Both the position numbers and the translations under genes were made by a program. A stretch of DNA of 64,000 bases, taken from positions 124,001 to 188,000 of the forward strand of contig JABABA010000001.1 of assembly GCA_014238415.1 (NCBI GenBank). Direction: 5' to 3'. This stretch comes from Planctomycetota bacterium (GTDB lineage: Bacteria > Planctomycetota > UBA1135 > GCA-002686595). This document shows, in pieces, positions 57,708-64,000 of this stretch. Numbering within the stretch: the stretch's first letter is position 1; each line of letters opens with the position of its first letter. The notes under the pieces are model-generated. The model made no database searches. It was given only the letters and a program-made list of their open reading frames with translations, and was not told where the DNA came from.

Positions 57708-58637
57708 GTGAAACCCGTTGGCCGCCTTGCACCTAGCCCCACGGGCCCACTGCACCTGGGCCATGCTTTCGCGTTCCTACATGCTTGGTGGACAACGCGA
57801 TCTCAGGGCGGACGCGTGGTACTACGCATGGAGGATCTGGATCCCGAGCGCTGCACGCTGGAATTCGAGCGCGGAATTCTCCTGGATCTTGAGTGGTTGG
57901 GATTGGACTGGGACGGGCCAGTGCTACGTCAGTCGGAACAGTTCCCTCGCTATCGGGAAGTGTTGGCCGACCTGGCGTCGCGGGACTTGACCTATGCCTG
58001 CCGCTGTTCACGACGCGACATTCGGCTCGTCCTGGCACCACATCCTGGGGACGAACTGCGCTACCCTGGCACTTGTAGCGAGCTTGACCTGAACACTTCC
58101 TCCAATGAGGAGTCCTATGGCCAGAGGCTGAGAGTTCAGGCGGGTAGTGTTTTGCTTCAAGACCGCGTGCAAGCTCCGCTTGAGGCCGAAATCGCACAGG
58201 AGTGCGGCGACTTCCTGCTGTGGACCAAAGTAGATCTGCCTTCCTACCAATTCGCCGTGACACTTGATGACCATTATCAAGGGGTCACGGAGGTCGTTCG
58301 GGGGCGTGACCTGTTGCCCAGCACTGCCCGGCAGAATCTGTTGCGCCAACACCTCAACTACCCCATCCCCAGCACGGTGCACCTGGGGATGATCCTGGAC
58401 CGACAAGGCCAGCGCCTGGCCAAACGCACCGGGGCCAGCAGTATTGCCGGGTTCCGGGAGGCGGGTGGCCAGGCTGGAGACCTGGTCATCTGGGCCGCCA
58501 AAATCGCGGGCCTTGAAAGTCACGGACCGGAGCCGGGAGACTATCTGCGGGCCTATACACTGCCCCCAAAAGAGGACTGGTGGCCCTCCCGGGCATCTGC
58601 TGGCCCCTTTCCCCCACCCAGTCCCCAGGACCCATGA
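57708..58637 (+). CDS. gluQ: Glutamyl-Q tRNA(Asp) synthetase
   Basis: A truncated relative of glutamyl-tRNA synthetase that attaches glutamate to the queuosine of tRNA-Asp. The 309-residue product has the HIGH-type motif GRLAPSPTGPLHLGHAFAF and RMEDLDPERC. The zinc-binding cysteines of YACRCSRRDI and YPGTCSEL, the latter placed as in GluQRS, are present. The KMSKS-like loop is RLAKRTGAS. It lacks the anticodon-binding domain, as the family does. Translation begins at GTG. The last 20 residues are Pro-rich. Its TGA overlaps an ATG (58634) that could be the start of the next gene. Confidence 0.93.
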   Translation: MKPVGRLAPSPTGPLHLGHAFAFLHAWWTTRSQGGRVVLRMEDLDPERCTLEFERGILLDLEWLGLDWDGPVLRQSEQFPRYREVLADLASRDLTYACRCSRRDIRLVLAPHPGDELRYPGTCSELDLNTSSNEESYGQRLRVQAGSVLLQDRVQAPLEAEIAQECGDFLLWTKVDLPSYQFAVTLDDHYQGVTEVVRGRDLLPSTARQNLLRQHLNYPIPSTVHLGMILDRQGQRLAKRTGASSIAGFREAGGQAGDLVIWAAKIAGLESHGPEPGDYLRAYTLPPKEDWWPSRASAGPFPPPSPQDP

Positions 58638-58696
58638 CCGGCATCGCTCCCTTGCATCCCTGGCTTTCGCGCAGCGGCCCGCTACACTGCGAATGC

Positions 58697-59311
58697 GTGC
58701 GAAACATTCCTCTCCTTCTCGGGCTGCTGACCCTGCTTGGCTCCAATGCTGGCTGCGGAGCCGCGCCCGAAATGACTCGCTCGCGCCACCGAGCAGAGAA
58801 CCGCTATTCGCCACCCGCTGGCCTCAATGCTTCGCACTCCATTGGCACAGTGAACATGTGGGTGGATCCGACCTGGCAGATCTCCGCACGCACCTGGCGT
58901 TTGTTCATCCCCAAGGTCAGTACGCGCCTGGCCCCGGGTCTTGGCTCCATCAAGACCGGCTTGGATGTGGAGTGGGGTTGCCAGGCTTTTGAATCTGCCT
59001 TGCGCCGAGAATTGCACGACCAGGCTTTCGAAATCGTCAACCGGCCCCGCCCTGGTCTTTACCGCCTTGAAGTGATTTTGGAGGGGCAGGCCAGGGCCTC
59101 GGCTTTACAGACTCCGGTCTGGATCCAAGCAAGCTTGTCAGTGCCTGGACACGAGGACCCGGTCCTGATCCTGCGCACTCCAGCCGCAGGCTCACCAATT
59201 CAGGAGAACGGCGTGATGCGTACTTGGGGTGAAGGCAAGAAGGCAGTGCGGAGCTGGGCACGACAAATAGCAAGCGCCCTTGGACAGGTCCGCAGCTCTA
59301 GAGTTCTGTAA
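58697..59311 (+). CDS. Probable lipoprotein of unknown function
   Basis: A 204-residue protein. With the GTG start at 58697 it opens VRNIPLLLGLLTLLGSNAGC, a lipoprotein-like signal with Cys20, although the residue at -3 is not typical. An ATG at 58634 overlaps the gluQ stop and would add 21 residues. The mature part carries VEWGCQAFESALRRELHDQAF and then YRLEVILEGQARASAL, a mixed alpha/beta domain. The C-terminal helix is VRSWARQIASALGQV. Its 3' end overlaps the opposing 786-residue gene by 14 bases. The family is not recognised. Confidence 0.65.
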   Translation: MRNIPLLLGLLTLLGSNAGCGAAPEMTRSRHRAENRYSPPAGLNASHSIGTVNMWVDPTWQISARTWRLFIPKVSTRLAPGLGSIKTGLDVEWGCQAFESALRRELHDQAFEIVNRPRPGLYRLEVILEGQARASALQTPVWIQASLSVPGHEDPVLILRTPAAGSPIQENGVMRTWGEGKKAVRSWARQIASALGQVRSSRVL

Positions 59312-61658
59312 CCGCGATCTCACCCAGTGCCAGGCAAATGTGGTGCGCGATCAGGACAAAGGCTCCGCTGGTCTGCCCCTTGTCAGTCGTGCCGTGCACA
59401 AGGTCCCATTCCCCGGGTTCGGTGGAACCAGTTGGCCAGACCTTCAGTGAATAGAGGCAAGAACCATCTAGCTGGCTTTCGCACTGGATTTTGATTTTCA
59501 TCGAGACTCCCAGGGGAATGGCTGGCCCGGTGCTCCACTCGACTACCGGCTGGGTCTCCTCAGTGGTCAGACTCCAATAGGGTGTCTCGCCACTCCAATG
59601 CAATGCGAACAGCCCCCCCATTGGATGGGGATTCTCCGCAGGCTGCTCCTGGCTCCCAACATGGCTGTGGCCACGCCAGCGGGCCCCGATACCCAGGAAA
59701 GGGGCTCCGTCCGGGGGCGGATTTTCGTCAAAGGCGTCCACAACAAGGGTCAACTCCACCACATAGTCCTGCCAGGACTGGGGGCCATGGCCCTCACCAA
59801 GGGTGATCATGCGCTGGTAGCCCACCGTGTCAGCATCGTTGCAAAGGGCATTTCCAAGCAGCCCATGAGGTACATGCTGCCAGCGACCGTCTACAAGCCC
59901 GACTCCAGACTGCGGACTTGGCCCTGGGTCAGAGGTGAAATCAAGGCTCACCGGCAATTGCCAGGTAGCACTCGGAGGGTGAGCCAGATGCGCCAGGGCC
60001 CGCACGCTGCCCCCTGGGGCAAGGCTGGCTTGCAACTCCACCAGATGAAGCAATTGTCCATCAATGGGCAGCCCGTCCTCTAAAGCATTCACATCAAGTT
60101 CTACGTTGAAGTCCCACTGACGGGCCAGCCGCTTTGGCAGGTAGTTTTCAAGGGGGTCTTCACCCAGGCCCAGGGAGATCCAGGGGCCTCCATCCACGCG
60201 CGCGACCAAGTCGACCTCAGACACCTCTGAATGATGGGGCATCCCCTCAATGGAACCACGCAGATTCCATACGGCCTGGGGATCTCCCAGTTCTCCACTG
60301 GTCAACGCCCAGACTCCCTCGGCCTGTTCTGTGCCTTCCCACAAAGACATACGTGGTGTCGAAGCTGAATGCGGCTGAGGAGTGGATGCGCTGAGCGGAG
60401 GGCTCCAGGTAGCATTTCCGGCCGCGTCGATCAATTGTGCCCGTAGGTGGAGCAAGGTGTCTGCCTGAAGGCCGGACAATAGCAGGAAGCCATCTGCGTC
60501 TGGAACAAGGCTGCCGAGGGATTCGAACGCGGAGAGGCTCGTACCTACTTCCACAAGCGCAGTCACGGCCTCGTCGGTCTCAAAACGCAAGCCAACCGTG
60601 CCTGATGACACAGCCCAGGCTTCCGCCCGCGGACACCAGGGAGCGCACGAATCCTCTGTTGGATCCAGATCAGGGTCTATGTCGGGCTGCTTGACTTGAG
60701 TGCGCACCCAGTCGAAGCGTGCCCGGAAAGGACTCGCGTGCCCACCCGAGTGAGCAACAGCCGGCCCCATACGCCGCACCAGAATGGAGAAATCAAAGCT
60801 GTGTCCAGCGGAGAAGGTATCCCCATCAAGGGACCACTCCTGGGTCCAGGTGTCACTCTCCCGAATCACGCGCATCCAAAGGTCAAGGTTTCCGTCGTGG
60901 ATCTCCTGTGGCAGCGCGAATGATTCCTGCACCACCGCTTGGCCGAGTCTGAATCCCGCAGCAAAAAGATGTGTGCGATTGTTAGTCGTGACGAACTCAA
61001 AGCGCAGCCATGTTCCAGGCCCCTCCTCAATCAGCAAGCCGTGCCCCGTACTGTTTGGACCGTTGGAGCCCAATGAGCGGAACTCCAACCGCAAGTCCTC
61101 ATCAATCACATTTTCCAGCAAGGCCAGGGACTGGTCGCCCGTGGTCCAGTTCTGGTAGGGCAACGAACCGGGCACGCGCAACTCCAATAGGCGTTCGTCG
61201 CCCTGGGTCACATGACGCGCGCGTCCGAAGCCATGGACATCCTGCAGATGCCAACGTTCCAGATCGATGTTTGCACTGGCAAATTCGTCCCCCTGGCCAG
61301 AGGACGGGGATAGCGTCTGTACCTCGCTCGTAAGCCCTCTGCCAAGGGCGCCGTCCAGGCGGGTCCCAATAGGCCGCACATGGTAGACCTCTCCGGTAGC
61401 AAGCCCGTCCAACAGCAGGCTGTGCCGGGTACCGATCAACGAGGTTTCCAGGCGGCGCAGGATCTTCCCATCGGCACTGACCACTTCCAGGCCGGCCTGA
61501 ACCTGCTCCTGTGTGTTGAATGATATTTGTGCAGCCGCGAGATGGGGTTGCACCACGAAAGTTGAGAAGTGAACTGTAGGGACCGGAGGGGGCGCTTCAG
61601 CACCTCCACATGCACACCACAGCCAAAGAGAGGCGATCAGAACGGAGCGAGTCCTCAT
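59298..61658 (-). CDS. Large lipoprotein with fibronectin III and lectin-like domains
   Basis: A 786-residue protein with a lipoprotein signal (VLIASLWLWCACGG). Residues about 30 to 120 look like a fibronectin type III domain (LLLDGLATGEVYHVRPIG). A jelly-roll or concanavalin-like domain follows (GPGTWLRFEFVTTNNRTHLF, SLDGDTFSAGHSFDF), similar to DUF1349 proteins. A linker with DIDPDLDPTEDSC, calcium-binding-like, leads to a second FnIII unit (LFLLSGLQADTLLHLRAQL). The last 200 residues hold another jelly-roll-like region. Such architecture suggests carbohydrate binding on the cell surface. No glycoside hydrolase signature is seen. It ends within the convergent gene. Confidence 0.75.
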   Translation of the reverse strand: MRTRSVLIASLWLWCACGGAEAPPPVPTVHFSTFVVQPHLAAAQISFNTQEQVQAGLEVVSADGKILRRLETSLIGTRHSLLLDGLATGEVYHVRPIGTRLDGALGRGLTSEVQTLSPSSGQGDEFASANIDLERWHLQDVHGFGRARHVTQGDERLLELRVPGSLPYQNWTTGDQSLALLENVIDEDLRLEFRSLGSNGPNSTGHGLLIEEGPGTWLRFEFVTTNNRTHLFAAGFRLGQAVVQESFALPQEIHDGNLDLWMRVIRESDTWTQEWSLDGDTFSAGHSFDFSILVRRMGPAVAHSGGHASPFRARFDWVRTQVKQPDIDPDLDPTEDSCAPWCPRAEAWAVSSGTVGLRFETDEAVTALVEVGTSLSAFESLGSLVPDADGFLLLSGLQADTLLHLRAQLIDAAGNATWSPPLSASTPQPHSASTPRMSLWEGTEQAEGVWALTSGELGDPQAVWNLRGSIEGMPHHSEVSEVDLVARVDGGPWISLGLGEDPLENYLPKRLARQWDFNVELDVNALEDGLPIDGQLLHLVELQASLAPGGSVRALAHLAHPPSATWQLPVSLDFTSDPGPSPQSGVGLVDGRWQHVPHGLLGNALCNDADTVGYQRMITLGEGHGPQSWQDYVVELTLVVDAFDENPPPDGAPFLGIGARWRGHSHVGSQEQPAENPHPMGGLFALHWSGETPYWSLTTEETQPVVEWSTGPAIPLGVSMKIKIQCESQLDGSCLYSLKVWPTGSTEPGEWDLVHGTTDKGQTSGAFVLIAHHICLALGEIAVTEL

Positions 61659-61870
61659 GTCCCCAGGCTAGCCTGCCCAAAAAACCATGATCACACCGAC
61701 TTTCTCCATGTCCCATTCTGAGTCGCAAGAAGCCCCTGTCAAACGCCACAGGCTACACGGCCCTGGAAACCTTAAGACGACCTGCTCGTCAGCATTCAAT
61801 TCGAGACAGTACCCCGCCCCCGCGCATTGATGGAGAAACCCCGGGGCTTCCCGCCCGGCGCGCTCAATCC

Positions 61871-62515
61871 CTAGAGATTGAGCTTCTTCAACTTTGGCGA
61901 GATCACCATGCGGCAATAAGCCTGGTTGGGATTGTTGCGATAGAAGTCTTGATGATCCTGAGTTGCGGGCCAAAAGGTGGCGGCTGGACGGACTTCCGTG
62001 ACAATCGGGCGAGCAAGACTGCCCGCAGCGTTGAGGGCTGAAATCTGTCGTTCCGCCTCTGCCTTCTGTTCTTCGTCATGAAAGAAAATCACCGAGCGGT
62101 ACTGGGGGCCGGCATCACCTCCCTGGCGGTCCATGGAGGTGGGATCATGCAGTTTCCAGAACCACTCAAGGATTGTGCCCGCGCTGATCTTGGAGGGGTC
62201 GTAGGTCAGTTGGGTGACCTCCACATGGCCGCTCTGCTTGCTGCAGACCTGGGCGTAGGTGGGATTCTCGATGTGGCCTCCCATGTACCCAGAAACCGCA
62301 TCCAGGATTCCGTCCAGTTGTTCGTAGACCGCTTCGGTACACCAAAAACAACCCGCTCCCAAACTCAGGGTCTGGGCTTCTGCCTGTGGGGTCTGGCCTT
62401 CAGTCTGGGCCTGGGGAGCATCCTTAGGATCTTGCATGGTGGTAGGCGTAGCTGACCTGGATTCGGAGCCAGTGCAGGCTGCCAAGAGGGTAAGAGAAAG
62501 CATCAGGACACGCAT
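61871..62515 (-). CDS. msrA: Peptide methionine sulfoxide reductase A, lipoprotein form
   Basis: MsrA reduces methionine S-sulfoxide. The 214-residue product has the catalytic motif LGAGCFWCTEAVYEQLDGIL. YMGGHIENPTYAQVCSKQSG and the pattern DPTSMDRQGGDAGPQYRSVI follow. NQAYCRMVISPKLKKL ends the protein, with a possible resolving cysteine. The start at the third ATG-in-frame codon gives MRVLMLSLTLLAACTGSE, a lipobox (LAAC), so the enzyme would be anchored outside the cytoplasm. A 30-residue Gln/Thr/Ala-rich linker follows. A partner electron donor would be a periplasmic thioredoxin-like protein, such as the redoxins in this window. Confidence 0.93.
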   Translation of the reverse strand: MRVLMLSLTLLAACTGSESRSATPTTMQDPKDAPQAQTEGQTPQAEAQTLSLGAGCFWCTEAVYEQLDGILDAVSGYMGGHIENPTYAQVCSKQSGHVEVTQLTYDPSKISAGTILEWFWKLHDPTSMDRQGGDAGPQYRSVIFFHDEEQKAEAERQISALNAAGSLARPIVTEVRPAATFWPATQDHQDFYRNNPNQAYCRMVISPKLKKLNL

Positions 62516-62536
62516 GTCTCCCATCCTAGCCCCTGA

Positions 62537-63556
62537 TCAGGGTCTTGCCCAGCGACGGTGTAGGAAGACCGCGAGGACCAACAGCAAGCCCATTCCAGAC
62601 CACCACAGGATCTTCTCCGCCAGACTTGGAATCTGGGAATCTTCTGGCCCCTGCCGAGAAGCCTCCCCCAGCACGTTCACGTGAATGCCTGGCAGGCGCT
62701 CCTCGTGAAATCGCCCCGTGAGGGGATCGAATACATGCAGAGCAAAGGCCGGAATCTCCAGAGGACCGAGTCCCGTTGGAACCAGGCTGTAGAGCCACAG
62801 GACGCAGTCCTCTTGGACCTCCACCCCAGTGAACGTGAAACGCGCACGTTGGCTGCCTTCCCAATGGGGAGGCTTGCCAGGATCACCATCGCCGCAAACG
62901 AGGATCTCGAGAGGCAGTTTGACCCCGTCCAATACCGTCGGTGGTGGACCTCGTTCCAGGTGCAGACTGAACCGTCCAAGAGCCCCACTCCAAGCCGGAT
63001 CTCGACCCAGTTCTGGAATGCTGTTCACCACCAAAGGTGCCAGCCCTGCTGCCAGCCTGTGTTGAGTCCCTGGAGCAATCCCGAGCACCCCCGAGGTACC
63101 AGAGATGGCGGGTTTGAGGGCATAGGAAACGGCCACTGGAGGGAACTCTATGGTCCCGGGTCGATCCGGAATCCAACTCACATCCAGGGACAAGCGAGCT
63201 TGGAGTCTGCCGTCCAAACCACTGAGCTGCTCAAATTGGAGTTGCTCCACTTCCCCATTGAGCACGACCTCGGCCAGAGCTCCGTCTCCAGGAATCCGCA
63301 CCACCGGGCCCGCCCGTTGTTCATCGAACCAGGGCACAGACCAGTCCAGAGGCACCTCCACAGAACGGGCAAACAACTGGGTCAGGCCCGAGCGAATAAG
63401 ATCCAAAGGCCCTTCCAGAACCACCCTGAGACGGCAGCTCTGACCCACATAGAGAGTCTCCTGGGGGCCTTCGATACGCAGTTCAAGTGAATCCGCCGCC
63501 TGAACTGGCGAAGCCAAGAAAGGGCCGAACAGGAAGAACAACTGGCTGAGGCCCAT
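62537..63556 (-). CDS. BatD-like membrane protein
   Basis: A 339-residue protein with signal peptide (MGLSQLFFLFGPFLASPVQA) and a C-terminal membrane helix (ILWWSGMGLLLVLAVFLHRR). Between them lie beta-sandwich domains with the BatD 'oxygen tolerance' pattern: ELRIEGPQETLYVGQSCRLR, then LDVSWIPDRPGTIEFPPVAV and GPLEIPAFALHVFDPLTG. BatD proteins sit with MoxR ATPases and von Willebrand A proteins in Bat operons; none are present here, so it may act alone. The open frame to 63631 overlaps the opposing gene; the shorter start with the signal peptide is preferred. Msr, BatD and redoxin genes here all hint at envelope redox or stress duty. Confidence 0.72.
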   Translation of the reverse strand: MGLSQLFFLFGPFLASPVQAADSLELRIEGPQETLYVGQSCRLRVVLEGPLDLIRSGLTQLFARSVEVPLDWSVPWFDEQRAGPVVRIPGDGALAEVVLNGEVEQLQFEQLSGLDGRLQARLSLDVSWIPDRPGTIEFPPVAVSYALKPAISGTSGVLGIAPGTQHRLAAGLAPLVVNSIPELGRDPAWSGALGRFSLHLERGPPPTVLDGVKLPLEILVCGDGDPGKPPHWEGSQRARFTFTGVEVQEDCVLWLYSLVPTGLGPLEIPAFALHVFDPLTGRFHEERLPGIHVNVLGEASRQGPEDSQIPSLAEKILWWSGMGLLLVLAVFLHRRWARP

Positions 63557-63599
63557 GGTCCCCAGTATAGCGCGACGCCAGACGCTATCCTCTAGGGCG

Positions 63600-64000
63600 A
63601 TGCAATTCACCTCTCCCAATCTGATCGCCACCGGAGCACTGTTCTCCTACCTGCTGAGCTCTGCTGCCCTCGCGTCCATATCCACGCAGGGCCAGTCCCA
63701 GGACGCCCAGGGCAGCGTCTCACGGGAAGAAATGTGGGCCGCCCCTACGACAGAGGATTGGGCCAAGCCCTGCCTGATTCCTTGGCAGCGCAATTTCAAT
63801 GATGCCTTGGCCGTGTCCTTGCGCACGGGCCGAGCGATCCTGGTGTGCGTCAACATGGACGGGGAAATCGCCAGCGAACACTATGCGGGCGTGCGTTACC
63901 GGAGCCAGGAAATCGCCGACCTCTACGAACCCTATGTGACAGTAATCGCTTCGGTCTATCGTCATACGCCACGGGACCATGATGAACAGGGCCAGCGCAT
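63600..64000 (+). CDS. Exported thioredoxin-fold protein (partial, 3' end missing)
   Basis: The frame starts at an ATG and runs off the window with 133 residues seen. The start has a signal peptide (LIATGALFSYLLSSAALA). After a linker, PWQRNFNDALAVSLRTGRAI, LVCVNMDGEIASEHYAGV and EIADLYEPYVTVIASVYRH follow the thioredoxin / DUF255-like pattern. In that pattern a protein sits at the W-x-x-x-F-x-x-A-L-x-x-A-x-x-x-x-K-P-I-L-V position, and the usual WCxxC lies in MDGEIASEHY. The cysteines are absent, so it is not a dithiol oxidoreductase of the standard kind. It is divergent from the BatD-like gene. Confidence 0.7.
   Translation, partial: MQFTSPNLIATGALFSYLLSSAALASISTQGQSQDAQGSVSREEMWAAPTTEDWAKPCLIPWQRNFNDALAVSLRTGRAILVCVNMDGEIASEHYAGVRYRSQEIADLYEPYVTVIASVYRHTPRDHDEQGQR

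Noticed and set aside
61668..61973. Minus-strand open frame overlapping the end of msrA
   Set aside because: It runs in another frame over the msrA 3' end and has no ribosome site or recognisable character.

Overview
The window is a GC-rich (roughly 60 %), gene-dense bacterial chromosome segment with no rRNA, CRISPR array, intact transposase or phage genes. The best guess for the host is a planctomycete or another PVC-group bacterium. The reasons are the many exported proteins and lipoproteins of no known family, a secreted sulfatase with a Cys-x-Pro-x-Arg motif, a long GreA with a large N-terminal helical region (as in Chlamydiae), a type-B SdhABC complex and several HEAT- or propeller-like secreted proteins. 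This assignment is inference; there is no 16S gene to test it.

Layout. 1-4.9 kb: end of a spermidine-synthase-like gene, a small TPR-like membrane protein, an exported HEAT-repeat protein and an orphan histidine kinase. 4.9-9.6 kb: sdhC-sdhA-sdhB, a histidine phosphatase and a MaoC-type hydratase. 9.8-14.2 kb: a redoxin-like exported protein, a lipoprotein with a GyrI-like domain, a large unknown protein and a CvpA-like protein. 14.2-15.8 kb: a short-form cobalamin riboswitch followed by a secreted beta-propeller-like protein, the most interesting element of the window. 15.9-18.2 kb: a GT39-type membrane glycosyltransferase and a truncated glycosyltransferase remnant between two copies of a 24-25 bp direct repeat, which looks like an acquired island. 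18.2-22.5 kb: a NifU-domain protein, a histidine-phosphotransferase-like protein, tRNA-Leu(CAA), and a cell-wall precursor set (dapB, ddl, UAP1-like pyrophosphorylase). 22.6-28.9 kb: a complete fatty-acid cluster, rpmF-plsX-fabH-fabD-fabG-acpP-fabF. 29-33.2 kb: alaS and recA. 33.5-40.4 kb: exported proteins of unknown function, a PfkB kinase and a flippase-like membrane protein coupled to a lipoprotein gene. 40.5-43 kb: tmRNA with smpB, tRNA-Leu(CAG), a tiny membrane protein, rsmG and tRNA-Trp. 43.2-45.2 kb: pcnB and a structured, terminator-ended RNA candidate. 45.2-51 kb: an exported protein and the overlapping genes for an amidohydrolase-like protein, Dus and YhiN. 51-58.6 kb: RlmI-type methyltransferase, long GreA, ahcY, sulfatase and gluQ. 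58.7-64 kb: lipoproteins, MsrA, a BatD-like protein and the start of a thioredoxin-fold protein.

Most genes lie in short overlapping runs (ATGA or TAATG junctions), indicating operons. Several RNA genes and the fatty-acid cluster are preceded by a TTGNNN-17/18-TANNNT type promoter whose -10 box is often GC-rich (TACCCT, TAGGCT, TAAGGT). Together the genes cover central respiration, lipid and peptidoglycan precursor synthesis, RNA processing and ribosome rescue, with a large share of envelope or periplasmic proteins of unknown role.
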